A DNA stretch of 64,000 bases from Monodelphis domestica (lineage: Eukaryota; Chordata; Mammalia; Didelphimorphia; Didelphidae): assembly GCF_027887165.1 (NCBI RefSeq), contig NC_077229.1, forward strand, positions 115,770,520-115,834,519, given 5' to 3'. How positions within the stretch are numbered: the first letter of the stretch is position 1; each line of letters begins with the position of its first letter. A model generated the notes under the pieces. It had not been told where the DNA came from. It saw only the letters and a program-made list of their open reading frames with translations, and did not search any database. Position numbers and translations under genes: made by a program. Below are positions 11,386-22,140 of this stretch, piece after piece.

Positions 11386-11518
11386 TTTGGCTCAGTTGTT
11401 GTTGAGTCATATGTGACTCTTTGTGAAATTTGGAGGCTTTCTTGGCAAAGATTCTGAAGTGGTTTGCCATTTCTTGCTTTAGCTCATTTTACAGATGAAG
11501 AACTGAAGCAAACTTCCA
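11386..11518 (-). mobile_element. Marsupial CORE-SINE (Mar1-like), partial
   Basis: It shows 'cagttgttgttgagtcata', 'tttcttggcaaagattctga', 'agtggtttgccatttcttgc' and 'agctcattttacagatgaag', which is the antisense of the 3' half of the marsupial SINE that carries the 'ccaaatggggtca' tail. Confidence 0.8.
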
Positions 11519-11639
11519 AACATTATTACTGCTTCTCTGCTATTTGTATTACAGTTCATCCATCTTGTTCTAACATCCTCTGCCATAGAGAACATCTGCA
11601 AAAGAATGGAGGAGAATGTGTTTTTAGGAAAACTATTTG

Positions 11640-11790
11640 CTTTACATGTATCTTGTATGTATCTATTTCATACCTATTATATTCTCCAATGGTATGTAAG
11701 CTCCTTGAGGGCAGGAGTTGTTTTTTTTTCTTTTTCTTTGTATCCTCATTATTTGGCACAGTAACAAGTATATAGTAAGTTCTTAAATAC
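11640..11790 (+). repeat. L2-type LINE 3' end, paralogue of 4030-4180
   Basis: It reads 'ctccttgagggcaggagttg', 'ctttgtatcctcattatttg' and 'gcacagtaacaagtatatag'. It aligns through its length with 4030-4180, including sequence 5' of the L2 tail ('tatattctccaat.gtatg'). Confidence 0.75.
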
Positions 11791-11796
11791 ATTTTA

Positions 11797-11990
11797 GGGG
11801 CAGCAAGATGACTCAGTGGCTAGAGAGTCAGGCCTAGAGATGGGAGGTGCTGGGTTCAAATGTGGCCTCAAATACTTCCTACCTGTGTGACCCTGGGCAA
11901 GCCCCTTATCCCCAATTGCATAGCCCCTTACCATTCTTCTGCCTTGGAACTGATACTTAGTATTGATTCTAAGACAGAAAATTTAGAAAT
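11797..11990 (+). mobile_element. Marsupial tRNA/CORE-type SINE
   Basis: The head 'gatgactcagtggctagaga', the middle 'gtgtgaccctgggcaagccc' and the tail 'gattctaagacagaaaattt' are clear. Flanks 'aatacattttag' and 'aatatattttag' look like a target-site duplication with one change. It occupies the same position in its segment as the SINE at 4186. Confidence 0.8.
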
Positions 11991-12424
11991 GAATATATTT
12001 TAGTAATTGGTTTGAGCCATAAATCATGTGTTTGGAAGTAGTATGAGAATAAAGCAGGAAAGAGTGATGAGATACAGCATAGGGGGGCCTTGAATGCCAA
12101 TGGAAGAAATTAATAGTTTATTGGGATTATTATATGTCTTCCAAAAAGACTCAATTTAGAAAATCCCAAATAGAAAACAAGGACTATGCCTTCTGGGAGA
12201 TTGAAATAAAAAAACAACACTAAAACTAACATAGACCCTGCATTATATAGCAGTGACCTTGTGGTCTGCAGTGAATTTCTCAAACACTTAAAACGTAATA
12301 TAAACAAAGGATTTATGAATGTCTGTCCAGTCTGGAAAGAGGGTGCTTCTTTTAAGAGCAGCAGACAGAGTGATAAGGGTCTTGTAAGCAAAGCATAGCT
12401 CAGACATCAGAATACCTTTAAGCA

Positions 12425-12520
12425 ACAACCTTTAGGGATCATTTACTCCAACCCTCCCATTTTAATGATGAATGAACTGAGGTTTAGAGAATGGAAGAGA
12501 TTAGCTCAATGACAGACAGC
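12425..12520 (-). repeat. MIR-type SINE fragment
   Basis: 'catttactccaaccctccca', 'ttttaatgatgaatgaactg' and 'aggtttagagaatgg' are the antisense CORE of a MIR-type SINE. Confidence 0.6.
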
Positions 12521-12625
12521 AAATCTGAGAAAGAACACCTTGTTGAATGAGGTGGTTAGATGCAATAGCCTTCAAGGTCCCTTCAAGCTTTGAAGAATGC
12601 ATTTATGATTCTAAAATGTGGCTGG

Positions 12626-12628
<3 letters not shown>

Positions 12629-12663
<35 letters not shown>
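12629..12663. repeat. (TA)n microsatellite
   Basis: An uninterrupted TA dinucleotide run of about 17 units. Confidence 0.95.
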
Positions 12664-12666
<3 letters not shown>

Positions 12667-12904
12667 ATGACCACAGAAGGTTTTTTGAAGGAAATGTATA
12701 TACAGACCAGCCTATTTTTTTCTGTCATCAGGCACTGACTAAGAAGTTGCCTTTGCTGGGTGTATTGTGCTGAATTTCAATGGCTTAATTCATTTTCAGA
12801 TGAAAATGGATGGTGGCAACTGTAACAGATTTCATTTGGAAACTCTGCTTAATTTGGAGTCATCAAGCTTTGACTGGTTTGTTTTTCCCCCAGAGCTTCA
12901 AACC

Positions 12905-13060
12905 GATAAAAATAATGGCTAACCTTTGAATATCCCTTTAGAGTATATGAAGCATTTTTCTATCAATCATATCATGACCATCCTGTGAAGTGGACTGGAT
13001 AAAGCTTATTATTCTTTGATAAAATGGGAAACTGAGGCTCAGACAAGGAAAAAGGAAGAG
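12905..13060 (-). repeat. MIR-type SINE fragment
   Basis: 'aaaataatggctaacctttg', 'ataaaatgggaaactgaggc' and 'tcagacaagg' follow the antisense MIR order. Confidence 0.55.
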
Positions 13061-13984
13061 ATAAGGAAAAAATCTTCTAAGAAGATACGAGTTACAATCA
13101 GTCACATTTTTATAGTAATTGGGGGTGGGGAGTGAAGATGAGAAGAGAATGGACTTCTTTCTAAATTCATTAATAAATGGGGTTACTAGTCTGGAAATTC
13201 CCTCTACCATTGTAGATGTTATGACCACTGTTCTAAGACTCAAAATCTTAGAGAGATGCCTAGAGAAACACGAGATTTTCGTTTCTAATTTACCAGTCTT
13301 CTGAAATATTGATTGATCTTTTAGTTGGTCAGAGTTTTTAATAATTGATTTTATAATATTGACATTATAGTCTAGATTATGCTCTTATTTCTCTCCATTC
13401 ACACAATGTCCCTGAGGTCAAGTGATATGTCCAGGATCATAGTCAGAATAAAATGAAATTTGTACCCAGGTCTTCCTGATTCTAAGACTACTACTTTGTC
13501 CAATAAATCACTTTGCCTTTCCTATAGCACTGTAAGCTTTTCAAAATACATTCCTAACAACATTGTGAAGCATGCAGTACAAGAGGCCCCAGGTAGTAAG
13601 GTGATTTTTTTTAACCCAGGTAACATATCTGACAAAAAGAAGAGGTGGATTGAAGTTCAGTTATTTGGATTTCCCAAACATGGTGCTTTCTGTTACACAA
13701 TGTCTTCTGTTTCTCCCATAGAAAATCCTATCTGGTTTCTTCAGGATTTTGTTTTATTGTCCCCCCTGAACCATGGGGCATAATGAAATAAGTCTTCCAC
13801 TGTGCCAGGGTAAGAAGGGGAGCAGTAAATGGGCCAGAAAGTGGAGAAACTGAACCTGGCTCTTGTGTCCCCAAGACACTCTGCATTCTGATTGTGACTC
13901 AGTAGGTGGCATTCTTTCCTAGTAGTTAGCCCCTGAAAGAGATGATGCTTCACTGAATTTGGGTAGGTTAAGGAGAGGGGGGAA

Positions 13985-14150
13985 ATGGACTAAGATCTGA
14001 AAGACTTGATTCATGGGCTACTTGTCCTAATTAGCTGTGTGACCTCATGAAAGTAATTTTTCCCTCTCTGAGACACTGAAATAAAATGATGCTGGTCTAG
14101 ATAAATTCTAAAATTTCCTTCTAATATTTTAACCTTCTTAGTTCTAAGAT
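13985..14150 (+). repeat. MIR-type SINE
   Basis: 'gctgtgtgacctcatgaaag' followed by 'ctctctgagacactgaaata', and then 'tctaatattttaaccttctt', is the sense CORE and distal part of a MIR-type SINE. Confidence 0.65.
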
Positions 14151-14164
14151 CTGTCCAGTTGGAG

Positions 14165-14335
14165 AAGTGGAGACATCAAGGGGACCTAGAGTCAGGAAAA
14201 GCTGAGTTTGAATCCTGGCTCAGCTACTAGCTGAATGACCCTGGGCAACCTCTCTCAGCCTCAGCTTCCTCATTGGGGAAATAAGGTAATTGGATTTTAT
14301 AGCATTTTAGAACCCTTCTTGCTCCAAATCTCTAA
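14165..14335 (+). repeat. MIR-type SINE
   Basis: 'cctagagtcaggaaaagctg', 'agctgaatgaccctgggcaa' and 'cctcagcttcctcattgggg' give a sense MIR-type element directly after the preceding one, in the same orientation. Confidence 0.7.
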
Positions 14336-14984
14336 TTCATCACATAATTTCTAGCACTAACATGCTGTGTTCTAATATTATAGGATCTAAGGATTTCATT
14401 CTGCTTTCACCCTCATAGCTTAAAAAATCAGGACCTTGGTGGTAATATCCTGTGACTCTCATTCTAAAGATGGGGAAGATGAAGCCCAAAGAAACCACTT
14501 AGGCTGTCACTATCAGAACTGATTTTCAAACCTGCAGTGTCCAACTCCAAATGCCATTCTTTTTCCCATCTAACACATTGTCTCCCTATTCCACCATTCA
14601 AATGGCAGAACAAGCCCATAATAAGGGCAGAATGAAAAGTCATTTACAGGGAATGATCCAAGGAACACTGGGAGGCTTCCCTGCCATTACAATCACTTAA
14701 TATGATTTATGTCTCTTGGGGATAACATATCATAGTCTTTCTCTTTGTTCCTAAATCTGAGATCCCAAAGGCCATCCCAGTAAGAAAAAAGGCTTGAGGA
14801 ACTAAGACTGAAGACTGGTCAGTTTTGACAGTAGAGATAAGATCAGGAATAAGAATCTTTGCTTTAGACTTGACAATCTGTTCAGATGGGTTTAGTTAGC
14901 AGGATAACAGGAAGATTTAAAGATTCCAGAACATCCTTTGTAGGTCAGAGAATAAGGGAGAGAACGCCTCTTCTTATATGACAG

Positions 14985-15140
14985 ACATCCTTTTTTTTGT
15001 CATAAGACTCTTGAATTAGTCCTGGATCCTTGTCTTATTGATAAGAGTTAAATTATTCTTAGTTGATTATCATACATTATCCTAAAGCATAGTTTAGAGT
15101 CCTTTCACTATTTTCATTGTCTTCCTTTGAACACTTCCCA
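14985..15140 (-). repeat. Marsupial L1 3' region fragment
   Basis: 'cataagactcttgaattagt', 'cctggatccttgtcttattg' and 'gattatcatacattatccta' align with 16080-16195 and, in reverse complement, with 40440-40560. The family is a marsupial L1 3' region. It occurs twice within 1.2 kb here, both in antisense. Confidence 0.7.
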
Positions 15141-15184
15141 GCTTATAAGGTAAGGGTTGAGATGAATCCATCAAAGAATCCTGC

Positions 15185-15485
15185 AATGTCAAAACTAGAA
15201 GGAACCCCAGAGAATATCTGGTCTAATCTATACTTATTTTGGAAGTATGTCCATAGCTCAAAAACTAACCATAACAAGTGGTCATACAACCACCGATGAT
15301 TACTTTTTGATGTTCCTTCATTGCCACCAGGGCATTATCCATCCCATTACAGTTTGGACAGCTCTAATTTTTGAGAAAATGTTCCCTGTAACTTAAACTT
15401 TTAACCTCTAGTTCTATTTTTTGTAACCAAGCAGAAAAAGTTCAACCCCTATGTTATATGACTGTCTTCTCAATATTTGAAGATA
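15185..15485 (+). repeat. Ancient interspersed repeat, same type as 1745-1965
   Basis: 'actagaaggaaccccagaga', 'aagtggtcatacaaccaccg', 'tttggacagctctaattttt', 'tgttccctgtaacttaaact' and 'ttaacctctagttctatttt' follow the order of this old family. Confidence 0.5.
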
Positions 15486-15487
15486 GC

Positions 15488-15715
15488 TATCATGTATAGT
15501 GGATAGAGCTCTGGGTCTCAAGAGATACAAGCCCTGGGTTCAGATCCAGCCTCAGATATTTACAAGCTGTGTGACCTTGGGCAAATAACAACCTCTGTTT
15601 GCTTCAGTTTCCTAAACTCCAAAACAGGGGTAGCACCTACCTTCTAGGTTCACATTAGGATCAAATGAAGTAAAATGTGTAGAGTGATGGTAGTGTCTGG
15701 TTGATAGTAAGAATT
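15488..15715 (+). repeat. MIR/THER1-type CORE-SINE
   Basis: A near full-length sense copy with 'gtggatagagctctgggtct', 'gctgtgtgaccttgggcaaa', 'ttcacattaggatcaaatga' and a decayed tail. Confidence 0.8.
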
Positions 15716-15812
15716 GCTACTGCTGCTGTCTTCTTTTTTGGAAAAAAGTTTCCTAGTCCTTCAACTATATACATGAGGCATAGTTCAAACCATGCTATGT
15801 GAGGCATAGTTT

Positions 15813-16235
15813 TTTGTTATAATAAATTTATTTTCCAGATTACATGTCAAAACAAATCTAATATCCATTTTCTGATATTTTGCAATCCTTGTTCCCTCCC
15901 TGAGAAGGTAGGTATAATTTGTACATATATTATCATATAATATATACATATATATATTTTCGTGTTCTTTATGTTGAAAAAGAAGGCATATTATTTGCAT
16001 TAGAGAAAAATTCATGTAAGAAATAAAGTCAAGAATAGTATGTTTCCATTTGCATTTATACTCTGTTCTTTCTATGGTGGTGGATATCCTTTTATTGTCA
16101 TGAGTCTCTTGAACTTGTCCTGGATCCTTGCCTTATTGACAATAATTAAGTCCTTCAAAGTCAACCATTATACATTATCTCAAGGCATAGTTTTACGTCC
16201 CTTCACTATTCTGGTTGTCTTCTTCTAGATACTTC
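15813..16235 (-). repeat. Marsupial L1 3' end
   Basis: Read on the minus strand, it runs from 'ccatagaaagaacagag' (16085-16060) to a terminal block with 'gcaaaatatcagaaaatgga' and 'gacatgtaatctggaaaata' (15880-15830), ending in a decayed A tail near 15815. This is the layout of the marsupial L1 3' UTR, which is better preserved at 40.3-41.2 kb. Confidence 0.65.
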
Positions 16236-16677
16236 TCAGTTTATAAATGATTTTCTTTAAATAAACTACTCAGATCTCCAGTCATGGCTAATGGCTAATC
16301 AAGAAAGAATACAACAAGATTCTTATCTCCCTAGACCTGGACTTTGTGCCTTTCAAATACAGGCTAAGATTGTATTAGGTGTTTTGATTACTAAGTCATT
16401 ATTAACTCATTGTTCACTTAGATCACTTATTATCTCTTGTTATAGAAGAAATAGGAATAGAAGGAGATAGATGGTGGTGACTAAGGATGAATTTCTCTTA
16501 TATCCAGGGCATGGGGCTGCTGCAAAGGAGAAACAAAATGAAATCTCTCACTCGTGATTAAGTGGAGCAAGTATCTCCTGGCCCACTTTCAAGACTTGTC
16601 CTTTACCAGGAAAAGAGCTCTCTCTAATAGCACTGCTGTCATTTCATTTATTGACGCAATCCTTAAAAAATGAAATG

Positions 16678-16725
16678 TGTGTATGTGTACATATATGTAT
16701 TGTAGACATATATATATATATATAA
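16678..16725. repeat. Mixed GT/TA dinucleotide tract
   Basis: TGTGTA/TATG words followed by about eight TA units. Confidence 0.8.
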
Positions 16726-17111
16726 GTTCTAAAACTTTGTTGAGTTAAAATTGTCATTTTCAACTCAGTATTCTTTTAAAATGTAACTTTCATAATTTTA
16801 AATTGACTTGGATACCATAAAAGGTGTTTTTGATTACTCAATTTAAAAAATATTAAAATTTAAAAGTGGATTCTTTCATATTAACTTTATTGTTTTACAG
16901 GTTCTAAAACCACTTTTTCCTTTCCAGACAGTCAATAAATACTTGTTGAACTTCTGTGATTTCTTCTTGATGGTTCTTAGGATAATGTTGGGGATGTAAT
17001 ATCCCAGCTTCCCACAAAAGGGAAAATCATGTGCTCTAGTGTTCTCTGCTTCAAGAAAACTGATTATAAAATCATTAGTCAAAGGAGTAAATACAGAAAC
17101 AGAAAGCATTT

Positions 17112-17280
17112 TCAGTGTCATAGAAAGAGCAGCAGGAGCAATGAGAAAACCTGTGCTTTATCTAGTCTAGGTTCTGCCATTAATTTTGTGTGCCAATGGG
17201 CAAGTTTTTCATTGGTCCTCAATTTCCTTCCCTTTAAAATGATTTGGTTGAATTGGATGATCTCTAAATGTCATACTCAA
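17112..17280 (+). repeat. MIR-type SINE
   Basis: 'tctagtctaggttctgccat', 'aatgggcaagtttttcattg', 'gtcctcaatttccttccctt' and 'taaaatgatttggttgaat' follow the sense MIR order. Confidence 0.65.
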
Positions 17281-17282
17281 TA

Positions 17283-17760
17283 CTAACATTCAAGATTAGA
17301 ATATTCTATATTCTAGGGGATGTTCCAATATTTTTGTTCCTTAAGGCCTCTTCCAAATTTAATATTCAATGTTTTATTGTCCTTTTCTTTGCCAATATCT
17401 TAATATTTTCTCTTTTAGCTCTAACATATGTTCCAGGGCTGAGATGTCAAACTCTGGAGTTTCTGATCAAGGTCAAAATCAGATTAAAATGTAATTGAGC
17501 AATGTTTAACAAAATGAATAAATATAATCCATTACATATAATGTACATTTGTGGGTTATTAAGTCAATATGCTGCCACAAAGATCAGTTTTCATTTGCAT
17601 TTGACACTATTGTTCTAAGGTCCCTTTCGCAGTAACATTTTATGTTCTAAGGTTTCTTCTAGCTCTAACAACCTATATTTTACCACGTTTTCCAGCTCTA
17701 ATAGCCTATGCTCCCTCTTTTAGCATTTTATATTCTAAGACTTCATTCAGTACAAAAGTA
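17283..17760 (+). repeat. Degenerate about 30-bp minisatellite from a SINE tail
   Basis: Repeated units of the shape 'ccttttagctctaacatatgttc', 'aaggtttcttctagctctaacaacctat' (read in pieces) and 'ttagcattttatattctaagacttc' recur. The array starts directly after a MIR-type SINE, whose tail normally contains one such unit. A non-repeat block (about 17440-17610) interrupts it. Confidence 0.55.
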
Positions 17761-17984
17761 GTATAGTTCATTGAATGTGGGACCAGAACAGAAAATAAAG
17801 TACAAAACATTTCAAAGAAGGAATACTTCTTTCAAAGAACCAAAGCAAAATTCAAAAGCAGACTTCACGTCAGATGGAAGTGTCTGTTTCTGTCAGTCAG
17901 TATGTTAACTAAAGAGTTGAACTGTAGAAATCAGATTTAAAATCGCCTCTGTGCAATTTAGATGAAGCTCAAGCAGACCAAGGG

Positions 17985-18230
17985 TAACTAGGGGCACAAT
18001 GGATGGAACATTGGTTTAGGATTAGGAAGCCTCATTTCTTGAGTTCAAATCCAGCCTCAGACACTTGCTAGCTCTCTAACCCTGGGTAAGTCACGTAACC
18101 CTTTTTTGCCTCAATTCCTTGTCTGTAAAATGAGCTGGAGAAAGTGAAAACACACTACTCCAGATCTTTGCCAAGAATATCCTCCAATAGGATCATGGAG
18201 AGTTGGTCACAGCTGAAACAAAAGAACAAG
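17985..18230 (+). mobile_element. Marsupial CORE-SINE (Mar1-like), near full length
   Basis: 'taactaggggcacaatggat', 'gagttcaaatccagcctcag', 'taaccctgggtaagtcacgt', 'taaaatgagctggagaaagt', 'tttgccaagaatatcctcca' and 'cagctgaaacaaaagaacaa' appear in the expected order. Confidence 0.85.
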
Positions 18231-18460
18231 TAAACCAAATGGATAGGTCTGGAAACCAAGATTTCTCTCTCCTCTTCTCCAAAGGCAGCTGAATATCAAA
18301 CTAACATGAAAATAGATGAAATCAACATTGACTTGTAGGGAATTTCTTTCTCTTTTTGAGTTCTGTTTCAGGTTTGGTATTACAGGACTGTTAGATTTAT
18401 GGTTCTCTTGAATACTTCAAGCCAGGGCTTAATAATTGTTGTTGCTCTTGTTATTTACTT

Positions 18461-18659
18461 ATTTTTAAGCCCTTACCTTCTGCCTTAGAATAAGTACTGA
18501 GTACTGATTCTGAGACAGAAAAGTGGTAAAGGGCTAGGTAATAGGGGTTAAGTGACTTGCCTAAGGTCATCCAGCAAGGAACTGCTGGAGGTCAGACTTG
18601 AATTTAGGACCTCTCATCTCTAGGGCTGGTTCTCAACCCACTGAACTACCTTGCAGCCC
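18461..18659 (-). mobile_element. Marsupial tRNA/CORE-type SINE
   Basis: Full-length antisense copy, from 'agcccttaccttctgcctta' to 'aactaccttgcagcccac'. Confidence 0.85.
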
Positions 18660-18805
18660 ACTAAGTGGTAAAGGCTAGACTTTTGAAGTTAGGTAATTTA
18701 CCCAGGGTCACACAGTGAGTAAGTATTAGAGGCCAGATTTGAACTCAGGTCTTCTCAACTCCATGTCTGGCACTGTATTCACTGTGCTACCAGGCATTCC
18801 TACCC
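18660..18805 (-). mobile_element. Second SINE, antisense, 5' part
   Basis: 'agtggtaaaggctagactt', 'tttacccagggtcacacagt', 'gaggccagatttgaactcag' and 'ctgtattcactgtgctacca' show a second SINE head lying head to tail with the one before. The element at 18461 probably inserted into it. Confidence 0.75.
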
Positions 18806-19079
18806 CTCATTTTAAACAGGAGGAAGTAAGTCTAACAGAGAGGTGAAAAAAATTGCTAGAGGTAAGACAAAGAAGTGATGAGTAGGGATTTGAACCAAAA
18901 GACTGACTCCAAATTCCACAATCTTTCCATGCTACTTAATGGTCCTGTAATTTCTCTGCAAATTAAATAGATGATTTTAATTTTTGTTCATTATATTCCC
19001 AACCAATCAACCTGGGAAACAGTAGGATAAAAAGTGGGGGTACAAATGAAAAATGAACTGATCCCTCCCTTTAATGGGC

Positions 19080-20430
19080 TTACATTTACCTGGAAATAAT
19101 GCATTTTCCATTCCTCTATTTATTTCTTATCATTCTTCAGAATTCAACTCAGGTATCACCCTTTCCATAAAGCACTCTCCAGTTCTCTCAGTCAAAAATG
19201 ATATTTCCTTCTAATCTCCCTTGGTACATGGTTTGCTCATTTCTTGTGCATTTGCTGAATTCTAGTTGCACTATCCCACTCTGCAGAGAGTGTCTTAAAA
19301 ACCTTTTCATCTCTCCTCAAACCTTTCATGGTTCCTCCTCCCCTGATGCTTTCAGCTGGGATCTTTGCCTTAAACTTTACAGAAAAATTTGAGGCCATTT
19401 ACCAGGAACTCCTTTTTCTTGACTTTTCCTCATCTCCCATAATTCTGCCACTATCCTCTTCTTCACTCCTATTTCATATGATGAAATGGCCTTACTCCTT
19501 ACCAAGGCTAACCCCTCTACTTCTTCAAGTAATTCCATTCCATCTTATCTCCTTCAACTAATTGTCCCCTCTATCATCCATCCTTTCATTTATGTTAAAT
19601 CTTTCTCTTTCTCCTGGCTCATTCCTTACTGCCTAGAAACATGCCCAAATCTTCCCACCCTGGGAGGAAAAAAAAACAATCTTCACTTGATCTTTTCTTC
19701 CCTCATAACTTCATTGTATATCTCTTTTTTACATTGTCACCAAACTCCTCATTATGACCCATCTACAATAAGGGCCTGTGCTTTCTTTCGTCTCATTTTC
19801 TTTTTTAACCCTTAAAAGCTTGCTTATGCTTTCATCATTACACCAGAGATGTTCCTTCTAAGGTTAGCAATGATCCCTTAATTGCCAAATCCAATAGTCT
19901 TTTGTCAGCCCTCATCCTTCTTGACCTCTGTGTAGTCTTTGATGTTGTTGATCTCCCCTTCTATGTTCTCTTCTCTCTAGGATTTCAAGACATCATTCTT
20001 TCCTCATTATCTTCCAAGCTTTCAGTTTCTCCTTCTCGGTCTCCTTTGCTGGAACCTCTTCTGGATCATATTCTCTACACAGGATCTGCCTGGGACCTTT
20101 TTTCCTTTTCTCTCTATTCTGTTTCACTTGGTGATCCCATTAGCTCCTTGCAATTAATTATCTCTCTGTTGACAATTCTCAAAAAAAACCCATTCTGCCC
20201 CAATCTCTCTGTTGATTTCCATTCTTACATCTGCCACTGCCTTTTGGACATTTAGGATTGTATGTCCAGTAGATGTCTTAAACCCAATATGTCCTCCAAA
20301 AGAACTCATTATCTTTCCCACTAAACCTTCCCCTTCTCCTAGGTTCCCTATGACTACTTTTTCTATCTCCAATGCTTAGTATAATCCTTGGCATATAGTA
20401 GACTCTTAATAAATATTTATTGATTGAATT
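19080..20430 (+). repeat. CR1-clade (L2-like) LINE, partial ORF2 to 3' end
   Basis: Sense fragments of a CR1-clade reverse transcriptase can be read. At 19902-20255 a frame contains 'SALILLDLCVVFDVVD', corresponding to the catalytic region usually written LLDLSAAFDTVD. Then comes 'LYSVSLGDPISS', and later 'SVDFHSYICHCLLDI', downstream of a degraded YADD box (here read as SVDN). The 3' end shows the L2-type terminus 'cttggcatatagtagactctt' (in pieces) and 'aataaatatttattgattga'. The first catalytic aspartate pair and the YADD box are mutated, and frames shift between 19198 and 20255, so it is dead. About 1.3 kb of a 5'-truncated copy remains, with a likely internal deletion between about 20300 and 20370. 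Confidence 0.7.
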
Positions 20431-20509
20431 TTATTTGCCTTATATTCACATACTGGAATGCACATGTAAACATTTTATGATATATGTGTGTATTTATATT
20501 TAAATCCAG

Positions 20510-20611
<102 letters not shown>

Positions 20612-21100
20612 CATCTCTCTTTTTCTACCACAATGGAAGTATAGTGTTCACTCTTGGGCCCCATCCTACTACTGGTTAGCACACTGACCTGCTCGATTTC
20701 TGAATTTCTGACCTTGGTCAAGTCACCCCTTCTTAGGCAGCCCCTGGCAGCCCTCTTCACCTTCTTCCCAGGGGTCTCTCTATATTGCCTCCTGAACTGA
20801 GTTCTAACATCTGAATACCTTAACTTTACTACACCAAGCTCAATTAGTCTTTTCCACCAGACTCAATCTCCCCAGTAGCAGGGATTACACAAACAAGCAT
20901 CATCCTTCCGAGCTATTCTATGGGCTATTTATGACACAGAGGTGGATAGAATTTCTCAGGGGGAAGGAGGGTGATGTAATATGGTCACTTTAGTATATAC
21001 CATTAACTGTTCCAAATCATGATTCTTTCTCACATCCCATTCAATCACCCACCCATCCATCTCTCAGCATCTGCTGGTCTTCATTTTTATTCTCCTCCCT

Positions 21101-21362
21101 AAGTGGCACAGTGAATGGAGGGCATGGAATCAGAAAAAAATAATCTTCTTGAGTTCAAATCTGGTCTCGGAAATTTATTAATTATTAATAATTAATTATC
21201 TGTGACACCCTGCCAAACAATCACCTAACCCTGATTTCCTCAGCTTCCTCATTTGTAAAATGAGCTGGAAAGAGAAATGGTAAACTACTCCAGTGTCTCT
21301 GTCAAGATAACTGCAAATAGGTTATGAAGAGTCATACATAATTGAAAAATGACTGAATAACA
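21101..21362 (+). mobile_element. Marsupial CORE-SINE (Mar1-like) with internal AT insertion
   Basis: Sense order 'agtggcacagtgaatggagg', 'gagttcaaatctggtctcgg', 'taaaatgagctggaaagaga', 'gtaaactactccagtgtctc', 'gaaaaatgactgaataacaa'. Where 'cacttactagctg' is expected, it has 'ttattaattattaataatta' (21177-21196), a small AT-rich replacement. Confidence 0.85.
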
Positions 21363-21649
21363 ACAGCATGCTCTCTACACAGAACCTGAAGCTTGGAACT
21401 CTGTACCAGGGGCTTCCTAAATCCAAGATCTACTTCTGGATGAAGTTATGCTATTCATATTTGAAGTCCCTGTTCCAGAGTCCACCCCAGATGGATAATG
21501 ATAGGATGTGTACAAACTAGCCTACTTGGCCTGCTATATACTGGCTGGACCTGGATACCAGACCATGTTTTAGCTTTAATATATCATCTCACCTTCCTGC
21601 TATAAATATTTATCACTCCTTTTCCACTTCTTTCTCCAAAGAACAAAAC

Positions 21650-21835
21650 TCTTCCCTAGGCACTCTTCCCCAATATATGTTGTTTTCTCTTATTTTAATA
21701 TAAGTTTCCTGAGGTCAGGGACTTGGTCTCTGTCTCTATGTGTTTGTTTATCTGTTCATCTATTACTAAATATTTGTATCCCCAGTGGTTAGTCCAAAGG
21801 CTGACATATAATAAGTGATTAATTAATTATTTTCC
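21650..21835 (+). repeat. L2-type LINE 3' end
   Basis: 'taagtttcctgaggtcaggg', 'tttgtatccccagtggttag' and 'ctgacatataataagtgatt' give a sense L2 terminus. Confidence 0.65.
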
Positions 21836-21884
21836 ATTAATTTTCATTCATTGATTCCATTCCCACATTTCTAAATTTAAACCA

Positions 21885-22140
21885 TTTGAATAATAATAAA
21901 AAATACCATTTATATAGTGCTTTAAGATTTGCAAATTTCTTTTAAATTTATTACTTCATTTGATTTTCAAAAGAGTCTTGGGATAGGGGTGCTATTATTA
22001 CCCCCTTTTTACAGATAAGGAAGTTGAGGCTGACAGAGGTTAAATGACTTACTCAACTATCATCAATCTAAGACAAAATGTGAACTCCTCTTCTTGACTC
22101 CTAGTCTAACAGTCTACCCATTGTGTCACCTAGCTTCCTT
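21885..22140 (-). repeat. MIR/THER1-type CORE-SINE, full length
   Basis: Antisense order 'ataccatttatatagtgctt', 'tgctattattacccccttt' (21991), 'ttacagataaggaagttgag', and 'gtctacccattgtgtcacct' at the 5' end of the element. Confidence 0.8.

Noticed and set aside
12547..12738. 63-codon frame with Tyr-Ile repeats
   Set aside because: It translates the (TA)n microsatellite.
19198..19815. Overlapping plus frames that could be a host gene
   Set aside because: They belong to the degraded CR1-clade LINE ORF that continues at 19902-20255.
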